Of a stretch of DNA of 64,000 bases, positions 44,804-56,860 are shown one piece after another. The position numbers were made by a program, and so were the translations under genes. The notes under the pieces are model-generated. The model was not told where the DNA came from. It saw only the letters and a list, made by a program, of their open reading frames with translations, and did not search any database. The DNA comes from Gnetum montanum (Eukaryota > Streptophyta > Gnetopsida > Gnetales > Gnetaceae). The number at the start of each line of letters is the position of its first letter. Position 1 is the stretch's first letter. The stretch covers positions 450,592 to 514,591 of the forward strand of contig MNCI01034627.1 in NCBI GenBank assembly GCA_015680685.1, in the 5' to 3' direction.

Positions 44804-46724
44804 ATGTCTCCTTCTTCTTACAAGAGTGTTTCACTGCCTAGGTCTGATAAAAGGAACAATTGGAGGCATAGTACACATGATAATCTGCCAGTCCATCAAT
44901 AGTTTCGCATGGTATATGTTCATCCCAATGAGTATATCCTAAACTGTACCTTTATCCTCCACTAGGATGAACAACTGCGTTGGTGTGATTTAGAAGGTAA
45001 CATAGTGTTACCTCTCGATCGCTCAGTCCCAGGCATGCTCCTTCATGATCTCACACAAATTAGTATGCAGCACTTACAGGCAGAGTACATTGTGCATGAT
45101 CATGACTCGAGAGAGAATCGACCGATCAACACACAACATCAAAGGGATCTACAATAGGAGAGACATCATGAATCCATGAAGGGGAAGTTGTCTCAAAATG
45201 TCCTGCATGTCATAAGTGAAAATGAGGGTAGTGAACCTACCTTAGGAGGTCTCCCACACAATGATGTTCCTCCTGTTGACATCAGTCAAGGGGTTGTGTA
45301 TCAAAATCTTTACTTAATGATCCATAACCCTGATTCTGGTACTGACAGACAAAAAGGATCTAAAAAAAGAACATGAAAACATGACAAGGATGGACATTCT
45401 AATCATAACCACGATCGAGACTATGACCACCGAAGAGAAGGAAGCAAGCACCATCATGGTGACGGTCCTCCTTCTTCTTCACCTTCATCATCTCCTTCAA
45501 GATCTGGATGTAATCGCAAGGAAAAAGACCCTGAGGATAATGGTAGGAAAAATGGAAATCATAGACAAAGTAGCCGAGAACGGGGACAAGGGAATTTTAG
45601 AGAAACTCATCATGAGAGGAGGGAGAGTAGGGAACAACATAGGCATCATAGATGCCATAGACAGTACGATCACGATGAACCCCTACTTGCTACTCGAAGT
45701 ATGCTAGATATAACTGAGGCTATTAGAATCCCAACGAGGCACCAAAAAGATAGTAGGATCAAAAGATTGGACATGAACAATATCCCATGATTTGAAGAAG
45801 GATACAATGCTAATCCTCAAAATCATTTGTAAGCATTTCACGATGCATGTGCCTTGTAAAACATAGAAAACAAATGGCAGAAACTCAAGTCGTTTCCACA
45901 GACACTGATCAAGGAAGTGGAAAGCTAGAACCGATCCTTAGAACCAAAATCCATTCGTCGATGCAGTACCATGTTAGAACTGTTCAATGTTAAGTATCAA
46001 ACGTACTCTCGAGTGTCCAACCTATGAAAGCAAATCCAAGGATGGAAACAAGGAGGACATGAACCCTTGGATGTTGCCATGGGCCGATATTATGCACTAT
46101 TACATCATTGCCATGGGCCAATATTATGCACTATTACATCATTTCCTGGGCCATGGTTACTCACAAAGAGAACAACTACGCCATCTCATAGATGGGCTTA
46201 GGCACGAAACACGAAGAACCCTTGGGACTTATGACCAAGGAAGGCTATTTGAGCTTAGGGCCCATCAAGTACAAAGATTGTTGGAGCAACTTGCTAAAGA
46301 GGAAGGTGAGTTAAGGAAAAGAGAGTGTGTGAAAGAATATAACAAAGAGACTTCCATCCGAAAGAAGGGAGTTAGATTTTGTGAGGATGAAGAAGATTCA
46401 CCACTTGAAGAGATGGTGAACAGGAAAACCTTTCCCATTCAAAAACTTATATCGGAAGTATCAGCAAAAGTGGACCAAATGTGGGACTCCCTAGATAATA
46501 TATTTCAAACAGTGTTCAAAATAGTAGAGGAGTCTAGAGAGGAAGGTAGTGATTGAGAAAGGAGGAAAAAGAGAGAAGCTGAATATGCACGTAACAAAGG
46601 TAAGGGAAAAGTTGCCATCATCGAATAGGTTGTGGATTAGAATACAAACAATGATGATAGATGTGAGATATGCCAATATGACCATCCTAAAGGATGTTGC
46701 CCGATAATCTCACATTTTTAGGAG
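44804..46724 (+). pseudogene. gag: gag of element E
   Basis: Starts at ATG 44804 (MSPSSYKS; element F has MSSSSHKS). N-terminal block with VYVHPNEY, NIVLPLD; a His/Arg/Ser-rich charged stretch (about 45390-45680); a capsid block with LFNVKYQ, GYSQREQLRHLIDGL and RRTLGTY; a coiled-coil-like Glu/Lys-rich segment; then a zinc knuckle at 46662-46697 with spacing C-x2-C-x3-H-x3-C. Several stops (about 44899, 45158, 45375, 45788). A 34-bp tandem duplication at 46074-46141 shifts the frame in the capsid block. Confidence 0.88.
46074..46141 (+). repeat. 34-bp tandem duplication in E gag
   Basis: Two adjacent 34-bp copies starting TTGCCATGGGCC differ at one base (G/A). Removing one copy restores a single frame through AMGRYYALLHHFLGHGY. 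Being 34 bp, it frameshifts gag. Confidence 0.95.
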
Positions 46725-47348
46725 TCTGGGGTGTATGCACTCAACCCACGATTAAACAGAAGGTAAACACCCCGAAGGTTACCTTATCCCCAAAGTAACC
46801 CAAGGCAGTTCCACCAACCCTTAATGGATTATCCAAGTGGAACTCCACCACAACCAAATGAGCAGTATCAATAGTGGTAGCACCCACAATCATGGGAAAT
46901 GCCACCACCACATCAAAAATATCCTTACCGTCAACTCGAATCATATGGATACTACGTGCAGTAGCCAATCTCTCCATGTGACTCTCCTAGTCACGTTGCC
47001 CCCCAACCTCACTAAAAAATCCATGAGTATTATAGAAATCCTTCTCCTAGGGGTGATGTTCCACAAATATACTATCCTTCTCATTCGACTACATCTCTTC
47101 TACCCTTAACTCCATTACCACTTGCTCCAACCATGCAAGGTGAGCTCCCTGCCCAACCACAGCAATGTAATGCTACAAGGGCTATTAATCCTCACCCTAC
47201 TATTGGTTCAAAAAATTTCACAAATAAGATACCTTTCTTTAGGATCAATAGTCCAACCAAGTCCTTGTAGTCACAAGTGGCTAACTCTCCAAAGGCCTCA
47301 CCATCATACAAAACTTTGGAACTCCCTTCAAATTAAAGGCCACATTCA
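46725..47348 (+). other. Pro/Gln-rich gag-protease linker of element E
   Basis: Broken frame with many Pro, Gln and Tyr codons (MDYPSGTPPQP-like) between the zinc knuckle and the protease; several stops. It corresponds to 41831-42470 in D. No defined domain. Confidence 0.6.
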
Positions 47349-47870
47349 ATGCATACAATCATGTTGACGCATGTCATTACCGATTGGATTAAGTTTGGTC
47401 ATCTTCCTAGGAAATTCTCCAATCCTAGAAGTCCTCTTATATATTTACAAACTATTGGGAATGAGCCATGCAAAGCTCTTTTGGATTCAGGTTCTAGTGT
47501 CAACTTAATCTGTCAAGAAATGTACAAAGCCTGGAACCTGCCTCCACTAAAAAAGAGTAACATTCATTTAGAGCTAGCTAACCAATCCATCACTATCCCA
47601 TTAGGACCAGTCGAGGACATTGTTACCACTTTTTGTGGATGGTCGTATCCAGCTGACTTCCTAGTGATTTAAGTCAACAACTGTAAAGGGGACCTCCCAA
47701 GCATAATGGGAAGAGCATGGCTAAGCACAATTGATGCATGCCTAGGAATATGTGATCTTTCTCTAAAAATATCAAAGGAAAATATGTTTGGAAGCATCAA
47801 AAATAAGAAAGTTCTATGCATCACATATAGTGACACAGGGTGTAGTTGCATGCAGAAATCCTAGTTTGTG
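47349..47870 (+). pseudogene. Aspartic protease of element E
   Basis: The frame encodes LTHVITDWIKFGHLPRKF and the canonical active site ALLDSGSSVNLI (Asp-Ser-Gly). GWSYPADFLVI precedes a TAA at about 47670; beyond it a segment with GRAWLSTIDA matches the usual C-terminal helix motif of gypsy proteases. It is the best-preserved protease of its family in the window. Confidence 0.85.
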
Positions 47871-48170
47871 CAACGTTTAACATTGCCTGCATGCAACCAG
47901 TGCGCACAAGTAACTAACATACAAAGATGCCTATAAGTAGTAGCCATAAGATAGGAAGGCACCTAGTGGTTGACAGCTGACCAAGAGAGAAACTCAACTA
48001 TATGCATGGAACCAACTGAGGGTTTGACTTGCACCTTCATCAATAGCATAGACACATTAGAGTAAGTCCATCGTCAACTTCCAAGTCTCAACATTGAAGA
48101 TATCAACTGGGGGAAGTTGGAAATCCTTGAAAACTTTAAGCAAGATCCCCTAGAGTTAAAATTGTTTCCC
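47871..48170 (+). other. Protease-RT linker of element E
   Basis: No domain recognised. The frame is broken by stops. It includes segments such as EPTEGLTCTFINSIDT in one frame. It leads into the RT connection segment MEYTFLKNGKLVII near 48177. Confidence 0.55.
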
Positions 48171-49250
48171 ACTGATATGGAGTACACATTTCTAAAAAAT
48201 GGAAAATTGGTAATTATTAATGCTAGGCTTGCTCCTCAACAAAAAGAGAGACTACTGAAAATGTTGAATAAATGGTCAAAAGCCTTCACATGGTGATATC
48301 CTAAATTAACCAAAATAGACCCTAGGATATTCCAACATACGATTTACACTGACCCCTCCATGAATCCTTGACAACATCCGTAGACGCGATTGAACCCAAA
48401 GTTGAAGCAAGTGATTAAAGAAGAAATTGAATAACTTCTAAAAGTTGGGTTCATCTACCCCATTGCTAATAGCGAATGGGTTAGTCCATTAGTTATTGTA
48501 CCCAAAAAGGGAGGTGAATGGAGGGTGTGTATAGAATTTAGGCTACTAAACATGGAAACATTCAAAGACCACTTTTCTTTGTCATCCGTCAACCAAGTCT
48601 TAAACACCATTACAAGGCATCGCTACTATAGTTTTCTGGATGGATATAGTGGATACAGCCAAATCCAAATAGCACAAAAAGACCAAGCCAAGACCATGTT
48701 CACAAGTCCTTGGGGGACATTTGCATACAAACAAATGTCGTTTGGCTTGTCCAATGCTCCTACAACGTTTCAAAATTTGATTCTAAGTATCTTCCAGTAG
48801 CAAATAGGAAATGGTGTGGAGGTCTTCATGGATGATTTCCCCACCTATGGAGTGAACTTTGATCAAGCAGTAGACTGATTAGAGAAAGTACTAAAATAAT
48901 GTGTTGAAACCAATTTAAGGCTCAATTGGCAAAAAAACCATTTAATGGTCCAAGAAGGCATAGTATTAGGACATAAGATTTCCCCAACAGGGATAGAGGT
49001 AGACCCCAAAAAGATTAAGGTCATCCAAGGAATCACTTATCAACCTGAAACTATAAAAGATATCCAATCATTCCTTGGACACACTGGCTATTATAGGAGA
49101 TTCATAGAGAACTTTTCAAGGGTAGTAAAACCATTAGTTGAACTAACGAAAAAGGACATACCTTTTGAATGGACCAAAGAACGTGAGTTAGCTTTCAAAA
49201 CTTTAAAAAAGAAGCTTGTAGAAACACCTATTCTACAAGCTCCTGACTAG
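48171..49250 (+). pseudogene. Reverse transcriptase of element E
   Basis: Blocks: GFIYPIANSEWVSPLVIVPKK near 48450, VCIEFRLLNMETFKDHF near 48525, SFLDGYSGYSQIQIA near 48632, FTSPWGTFAYKQMSFGLSNAP near 48700, catalytic FMDD at 48825-48836, then LGHKISPTGIEVDPKKIKVI and FLGHTGYYRRFIENFS. Stops near 48297, 48370, 48435, 48798, 48880 and 48899 interrupt it. The FMDD-type palm and GYYRRFI connection are typical of plant gypsy elements of the Athila/Tat side. Confidence 0.92.
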
Positions 49251-49685
49251 TCCAGACCCTTCCATATAATGATTGACGCATCTAACTTTGCTTTAGGGTT
49301 TGTACTTACACAGTTAGATGACCAGAAACAACCCTATTACATTCACTATGCAAGTTGAAGTATTGCTGGTGCACAACTCAATTACACCACAACGGAAAAG
49401 GAATTAATGGTTGTGGTGTTTTCACTAGATAAGTTTAAGCACTATGTATTGGACTATAAGGTATTTTTATACATAGAACATAGTGCAATTTGGTTCCTAC
49501 TGAATAAACCAATGGTGAGCCCTCGCATCATACGATGGATCGTAATCTTATAAGAGTTCTTACAATGATTGATCGTAAAGGCACCGAGAACATTATTGTT
49601 GATCATTTATCTTGATTAAGATGGGACAACAAAGAGGATGAATATCCACTTTTTGATCACTTTCCTAATGAATTCCTCTTTGCAG
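49251..49685 (+). pseudogene. RNase H of element E
   Basis: MIDASNFALGFVL provides the first Asp, TTEKELMVVVFSLDKF the Glu, and YIEHSAIWFLLNKP stands where THTDH is usual, so the third acidic residue is Glu instead of Asp. A frameshift near 49560 precedes the segment equivalent to NHLSRL. Confidence 0.85.
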
Positions 49686-50690
49686 GTATAGTAAATAATC
49701 AGTTAACCATGGAAATAAATTGGTATAGTAGCATTCTTACCTATCTCCTTACATAACAAACACCACAAGAGTTAGACGTTAAAAAGAAACAGCAGTTTCT
49801 TCACCAAGCCAAGTATTTTATGGAAATCCACGAACAACTTTATAAAGTGAGTCCCAATGGCTTGGTTCAATGGTGTGTTCCTAATGTAGATCAATTAAGA
49901 GTTCTCCAAGATGCACATGAAGGCCTTTGTGGGGGTCATTATGCTAGGAGACGAACGGCCATTAAAATCTTACTTGTAGGATATTATTGGCCTACATTGT
50001 TCTAAGATGCTCATCATTTCATCCAATATTGTGAGCATTGCCAACGTGATGGGGGAATGACTGCTAGGATGGAGGGTCCACAACAATGGATTCAACCTTT
50101 AAAACCCTTCAACATATGGAAAATTCATTTTATGGGGCCTATTACACCAATGTCCAATGGAAAATCCTACATTGTTGTTGTTGTTGACTATTTCACAAAA
50201 TGGGCAGAAGCAACCACTATTACAAATTGTACATCGTCTACCACTACATAATTTTTTTAACAACAAATCATTAACAAGTTTGGCATGCCTCATGCACTTA
50301 TTTCTGATAATGGCATACATTTTATAAGTGCGACTTTTCAAAAGTTAATGCAATACTTAGGATTTGAACACAAACTGACTACACCATACCATCCTCAAGC
50401 GAATGATCAAGCCGAAGTAACTAATAGGGAGATTACAAAAATATTGACAAGAACCATTAGCAAATATAGGCGAGACTGGAGCACCAAACTGAACAATGCT
50501 CTTTCGGCATACCACTCCACATGAAAACTCCCTATAGGCTACTCTCCCTACAAGTTAGTATATGAAAAACTCCCAATGCTTCCTATTCAAGCAAAACTCC
50601 GTACACTATCTACAATGTGTGATCTCAACCTTGACCTTAATCTAGCACAAAAAATAGTTAATGAACCTTAACTTGCTAGATGAGACCGAT
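49686..50690 (+). pseudogene. Integrase of element E
   Basis: HHCC zinc domain with DAHEGLCGGHYARR, GYYWPTLF and CEHCQRD. In the catalytic core the first Asp is replaced: WKIHFMGP, where WGIDFMGP is expected. The second Asp (LISDNGIHF) and the Glu (NDQAEVTNRE) are present. LPIGYSPYKLVYEKLPMLP follows. Stops near 50003, 50248 and 50520. Confidence 0.9.
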
Positions 50691-52945
50691 TAGTCACCCT
50701 GTCATCTAATGAATTTCACAAGGCTTTTAATAAATGATGTCATGACCTAAAAATTAGAAAGGTTAAGTACCAACTGGGAGATAAGGTTCTTTATTGGAAC
50801 CCCGCACACATGCCACAATGCACTAAATTTCAAACACTGTGGGTTATATTATTCATGCAACTTTTCCTTTAGGAGCCATGATGATTTACAAACCTGAGAA
50901 CCTGAATAAGAAATTATTGGTCAACATCTAACAAACCAAACCTTTCCATGAGCCTAGAATAGCCAGTATCCCTATTACCTCTATTGGTGGACAACCCTGC
51001 TTGCTATTTCGAATATCCTCCTTTCAACTCAATCATGGGGGAGATGGCCACCAATGCTAACCATTCTAAGCCCTCAACTCTTTTTTTATTTTTGTTTTAC
51101 ACATTTTTTTTACACATATTTTCAATTTTACTTTTTTTTTTTTACACCATTGTTCACATTCTTACTATTTCTTTGTTTGATTTACTTTCATTTGTCATAT
51201 AATAAGTGCTCATGATGGTGGGTTGAACTATAATAATGTTGATTACTAATGTTTGATTTTTACCTTTGATCTTCAATGTTGATACTAAGATATGGTTCTT
51301 TTGATAAAATAGGCAATGATTCCACATCATCTATTCAACGTTGTGGTCTCCTTTGGCTTTGGAACTATACTGTCCTTTTTTCTAAATAAAATTATTAATG
51401 AATTGATGACTTGGTATTCTTCAAACCAAGGAAGGATTCAATGGTTGAAAAGGGTGTGACTTCAAGGGGATTCGATGCACTTGTGCTAGCTTTCCTCTTA
51501 GGTACTTAGATGCTTTTCATTAGTTTTCTGCCATTCCGTTGTTGACCAAATATCATGAAGTTGAATGAATCTAAATAAGTCTTTGCATGGTGTGGTTCTC
51601 ATGCAAAAAAAAAAAAAAAAAAACTAGTGGAAATTCAAAGCACACCCCTTAGACATAATAAAGAAACATGGGCTACAAAAACTGGTTATGGAACTAGAAA
51701 GACATGTTACCCATGCTTGAAGGTTCTCTCTACCTAAAGCCCTTTCTTGCTTCCTGCTTTCCTATCTTTCTCTCCTTGGAATGGTGGTGACACAATGGAC
51801 ACATTCTTGTTACTTCATTAGGATGGGTTGGTCAAATGTATTGATGCGAGGTCACTAGTTGTGGTTGGTGTGTCCGGACTTGGTATGAATTTTATTCAGT
51901 CACCTTAACCACATAATACACAAGGGACTTTACAAAACCTTACTCTTGGGATTCCATTCCATTCCCTCCTCCCTTTCCATATTTCTTTCCATATTTCACC
52001 TCATTATCAATTTTATGATTAGTCTACATCTTGGTTGATGCATTGTTAGTCTTCGGTAAACTCTTGTGGGTAAGTTCTTAACCTTGTTTCCATATATCAT
52101 TCCAAGAGCCTACCAACTCTTTGGTTTGCGGGTCTGTCAAGGCATAAAAGACATGAGCTTGCTTTGGGTAGGACCCACTGGCATTCCTTTTTGGTGCAAT
52201 TGTTAAGTTCTTTTCCTTAAACATTCTTTGCAATCAACCATTTCTTATTTCATCCCCATCCATGAAATCCATTTTATTCGCTTCACCGTTGTTATTTCCC
52301 TCATCTTCATTATTCCTTTAGTTTTTCCACCCTATCGCTACTGTAGGTTCACTCTTAGTCGTGGGGGTCCTGTCACAAATTTTTCTATTCAATCACCTAT
52401 CTCACCCCTACACTTTAGGTAGTTATCAGTTAAAAACCTCTAACCTAGTATCTGCCATACCCACAACCTAGCCAATGCGCTTATATTAAGGCAAGGTATC
52501 AACTGCATTATGGCTTATTTATCCTTGCAATTTGTGACGGTGTTGTGTGTACAGATGGTGATTACATAAATGATGGACTGGGATAGTAGGAAGCACTTGG
52601 GATGGACTGGAGCTGGAGCATTTACGCAAGGAACAAGTTTGGTCATGTGGCTATGGATGAACAATGAAGTGCACATTTTTGACATTGGTAGCAATGTGCC
52701 TCATTTTCTTTTCTCTCTCTCATTTTCTTCAAGCTATCAAATTAGGGTCTAGATGTCATCTATGTACAGTGTTCACCACAAAGGGCATGAACACCAATGT
52801 TGTAATATGTTTGTCGATCCATTCACCAAGCACTTTGAGTCTGTTATTCCCTATCGCTGTCAATTCTTATTTAGTCAATAATCCCATACCTTCCTAATAT
52901 TTTGTAAGAAACTTGAGGAAAATTTTTCATTTAGTCATGGGGGTA
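50691..52945 (+). other. 3' untranslated region of element E
   Basis: 2.2 kb without recognisable coding sequence. It begins with degraded integrase C-terminus (to about 50830), includes T-rich tracts (51080-51150), ATCATGGGGGAGATGGCCACCAAT (51029-51052; a related segment occurs on the minus strand of G near 55000), a 19-A run at 51605-51623, and a polypurine-like CATGGGGGTA at 52937-52945 before the LTR. Confidence 0.75.
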
Positions 52946-53780
52946 TGATGAGCCACATTATTAGGGCCACGATATCAGGTACGCGATATCGGAGCCTTGC
53001 AAGCAATATCAGACATCCAATATTGGGTCCTGTTTTGTTGCCTATAAATAAGAGGCAGGTGCACTTGGTTTGGTAATAGTTAGTTAATTATTCTTAGTTC
53101 CTTACCTGAACTCTTGTCTTTTTTCCTCCTTAGAGTTAGAATTATTTCTGAGTGCCTGTAATAGGATTCATAAAGAGAATAAATCTTTATTCGAGCATTG
53201 TGTACCTGAGCACACCTTGTGGCTGGAAATAAAAATGAACTTTGTGATAAACCTTGCAGTATTCAAAATTACTTATTTAATGTTATTTATAGTTATTTAA
53301 TGATTTCCTTATTTAATTAATGTTCTCTCTCTTCCCTTGTTAACTCCCCCAAGTAAGCACACTCAATACGACCACTTTGAGCATGTGTGGAACACTTGGT
53401 AACCCAGCAACAATTAGCGTTTGGTAATCCCAATAGTGTTACACTGGTTTAGGATGTGTACCGCAAGTGGGAATGGATGCTGGTGTTAGGACTAGTTAAA
53501 GCATAGTCAATTAGTTAAATTAAATTGGTTACTTAATTAGTTCACTTCTCCCTCTGTAGCATCAGGACATAAAACATAAAAATATATATATAAATCATAT
53601 ACCTCAAGTTTACTTAACCATACAAACATGCTATACAAGTAAGCTTGGGAAGACAACAATTGACTAACCCATCCAGGTTCTGTAAAGGCACATAAGCACT
53701 TAGTCCTTGGAATTTGACTGGATCGTGCATCTATGCTCATATTCATATGGTTGAGCATAGGGATACCTCGCTGCTCATCA
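52946..53780 (+). repeat. 3' LTR of element E
   Basis: 835 bp, begins TGATGAGCCAC and ends CTGCTCATCA. Contains GATATC repeats near the left end (52970-53000), a TATA box at 53043-53050 and a segment shared with the LTRs of F and G. The 5' counterpart retains only its last 445 bp. Confidence 0.93.
53043..53050 (+). promoter_or_regulatory. LTR TATA box, element E
   Basis: TATAAATA in CCTATAAATAAGAGG; the same context occurs in F at 62640-62647. Likely start signal for the element transcript about 30 bp downstream. Confidence 0.65.
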
Positions 53781-55200
53781 GCAAGTATAAGATACAATAG
53801 TTATATAAGTGGGCCCTTATCAAAGTAGGCTCTAGCCCTTAATGCACTTGTATAACCATGCCTAAAAGTGTCCTTACGCACTTAAGGAGTTGAATGTAAT
53901 GCATACATGTTTAGCAAGACACACATGATAGTACCACGAAATTATAAAAATAACTCTATGTTACACAAAATCATAAGCTATGATTATGATTATTCAGATA
54001 GTGAGATGAAATGGATTTAGAATAGATTGTAGAAATCAGGACATGAGGTGTATCACCATAATCATAATGAATTCTTATGCTTTATTCATGGTTAAGGTAA
54101 TCATTAGCCTTATTGTTCAAGATTCAACCTAAGTCCAAACCAGATTCCAATGACATCACATCATGTCATCTCATGGAATTATAATTGTCAGACTATCAAT
54201 GTTACAAAGAGAATTATCACTTGGTGTATTGTTCAAGGAAGGATTTTATTCATGGCACTTTATTTTTATTTTTACATTTCTAAGAAGTTTCTTACCTTCA
54301 CATATGTGTAACATGTCTTTCCAATAGGACCCCTAAAAATTTATTCTGTGCTCTTTTATATGTTATTTATGTCAATCCTTTTTAAGGTAACACTTATTTT
54401 ACTCTTACTCCCATTTTCATTAGATCTATAAGGATATAATAAAACCTTAGTAACATGATAGAACTTACAATAATAATCCAAAAATAATCCACAAGTCCCC
54501 TTGATGTCACATCCTTTTCATTCCCCATTGATTCTTTACTCTTTAATCCAGGCATAATGATCATAAGCTTTATTCTTAGTTTGATGATGGAAAGAATATC
54601 ATTATGGCCATCATAAGAACCTCTTATTATTGGAATTAATGGATGGATGATGTGGTCTCACTATGCAAATAATCAGTCTCTTATGACTTGATTTCATAGA
54701 GAAAATTTCACCCTATTGGGCTACATCTTGCCTTTATTTAAATGTGTTTTATTAATGATCAGAAATTATTTACAAAGGGTTTTAAAAAAATTATAAAAGA
54801 AATGGGAAAGATGGTGAAAATTATAAAAAATTATAAAGAATTAAAAATGTTAAAGAATTGAAATGTATTAAAAAATATGAAAAATTGAAGAAATGAGAAA
54901 GTATAAAAGAATAAGAAAAATTTAAAAGAATGTGAAAAAATGAAAAGAATTGTAAAACAAAAAATAGAAAAAATTATTAAGGTAGCCACAATTTTAAATG
55001 GACACCCCCATGACTATTATGAAGATTAGGGAGATAGAAGATAGGGTAAGTGAAAGACTAGTGAGTAGGTGGGGTAGATTCCTTTGAGTACTCATAGTAT
55101 GGTTTGACTTGTTGGATATTGACAAGCATAACCTTATGTGGGCTAGATGGGTGATGAATATGTAAAGCACTAGATGGATAAGTGGTGTGTACTATGTCTA
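53781..55200 (-). other. 3' untranslated region of element G
   Basis: A/T-rich with no domains. Around 54985-55010 the minus strand carries CATGGGGGTGTCCATT, comparable with CATGGGGGAGATGGCC in E's 3' UTR. The A-rich stretch at 54780-54980 on the plus strand corresponds to the T-rich tracts of E. It confirms G's orientation. Confidence 0.7.
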
Positions 55201-56235
55201 ATTCCTCCCAAAATGTCTAAAATTTAGGGTAAATGGCAAGGATTGTAATAGAGGACCTTCTTGCCCGATTGTATGATTACATTTCTTATTTGCAAATCAT
55301 GCCTAAGTTTGGAGTAGTGCTTGTGAACTTCACTACCTATAAGTGCTACTTGTCTATTTTCATTTAAAATATTTAAATTCATTAGACGTTCCTTTTGTGC
55401 TAAACTCAAATCAAGGTCAAGTTCACTAGTAGTAGCTAGAGTGTAAAGGTCTGCATGGATTGGAAGTGTTGGCAACTTTCCATAGACTAACTCATATGGG
55501 GTGTAACCTATAGGTAATTTCCATGATTTCCTATAGGGCCATAGATCACCATTTAATTTTGTACTCCAATCACATCTAAACCTACCAATTGTCCTAGTGA
55601 GTATTCTAGTAATTTCATGGCTAGTAACTTCAACTTGACCATTTTCTTGGGGATGATATGGTGTTGTTAATTTATGGTTAACCCCAAGTTGTTGCATGAG
55701 TTTCTTAATGGTAGCATTGGTGAAGTGGATCCCATTATCTGATATTAGCATTCTAGGTACTCCAAATCAATTCACCACATGTTGTTGGAAAAACTTGGTA
55801 ATTTTTTTGCTATACAATCCTTTACTGCTGCTACCTCTGCCCACTTTGTGCAATAATCCACAATCACAATAATGTGTGCTTTTCCCTTGACATCATTTGA
55901 ATGGGCCCCGTAAAATCAATTCTCCATATATCAAAAGGTTCTTGCAACTGTATCCAGCATATCTAGCCATAGTTCCTTTATCTCTTTGGCAACATTCACA
56001 TGATTGGGCAAAAGCATGGACATCTCTAAATAGAGTAGGCCAAAAGTAGCCTACCATCAGTAATTTAAGTGTTGTTCTATACCCTACATAGTGGTCACCA
56101 CATGGACCTTCATGGGCATCTTGTAATACTCTTTGCTGGTCACAATCAGGTACACACCATCTAACAAGCCCATATGCACAAATTTTGTATAGGTTACCAT
56201 TTATTTCCATGTATTGTTTCACTTTGTGAAGGAAT
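55201..56235 (-). pseudogene. Integrase of element G
   Basis: Minus strand. HHCC domain in the frame at 56222-55893 (DAHEGPCGDHYV, GYFWPTLF, CECCQRD). The first catalytic Asp is present in IWRIDFTGP (near 55915, in another frame). The second Asp and Glu lie in the frame 55751-55224: LISDNGIHF and NGQVEVTSHE. LPIGYTPYELVYGKLPTLP follows. Two frameshifts, otherwise long open stretches; it is the best-preserved integrase core of this family here. Confidence 0.9.
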
Positions 56236-56860
56236 TATTCACATTGTTTCTATTCCATTCAACATAAGCTCTAGTGTGATGAGATATGTCAAGTACTCTG
56301 TAGTCCATGGATATTTTGTTGAATTTACAACCTTTGTTATTATAGTGAAGAGGTCCTCATTAGGAAATTGGTCTAATAAGGGTTCTACTTGGTTGTCTAC
56401 ATCCCATTTCAACCATGATAAATGATTACCTACAACATTTTCTATTCCATTTTTATCAATCATTGTAATGTCAAACTCTTGAAGAATCACAAGTCATCTT
56501 ATCACTCTAGGACAAACCATTAGCTTGTTCATTAAAAATTAGATGCCAATATGGTCTATGTGGACATAGATCTAGTAACCGAGCACATAATGTCTAAATT
56601 TTTCAAGCACATACACCATGTCCATCAAATCCGTTTTAGTTGTGGTGTAGTTTGATTATGCTCTAGTGATGCTCATACTAGCATAGTGTATGTAATATGT
56701 CCTCTTTTTGATCATCAAGTTATGTCAGTATTGCACCAAGTACATAGTTGGAGGCATCATTCATGATATGCAAAGGTCTTGATGAATCCAAAGCTTGAAG
56801 GATAGGTGTGTCAACTAGCTTCTATTTCAAAGTTTTGAATGCCTTTTTGCATGACTCAGT
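56236..56860 (-). pseudogene. RNase H of element G
   Basis: Minus strand. Frame 56490-56239 begins ILQEFDITMIDKNGIENVVGNHLSWLKWD, the C-terminal RNase H segment before the integrase linker. Upstream, broken frames contain the equivalents of TEKE and TDH regions (about 56500-56680). Confidence 0.78.

Larger units (their letters stand above)
44220..53780 (+). mobile_element. Element E, plus-strand gypsy element
   Basis: Truncated 5' LTR, PBS, gag, protease, RT, RNase H, integrase, long T-rich 3' UTR, 3' LTR 52946-53780. LTR terminal inverted repeat TGATGAGC...GCTCATCA. The left 390 or so bases of the 5' LTR are missing, so no target duplication can be tested; the five bases on the right are gcaag. 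A single RNase H is present, unlike A and C. Confidence 0.9.

Noticed and set aside
52228-52897. Short frames in the 3' UTR of E that look like hydrophobic peptides
   Set aside because: T-rich sequence yields hydrophobic codons by composition; no conservation with G's 3' UTR on the coding strand.
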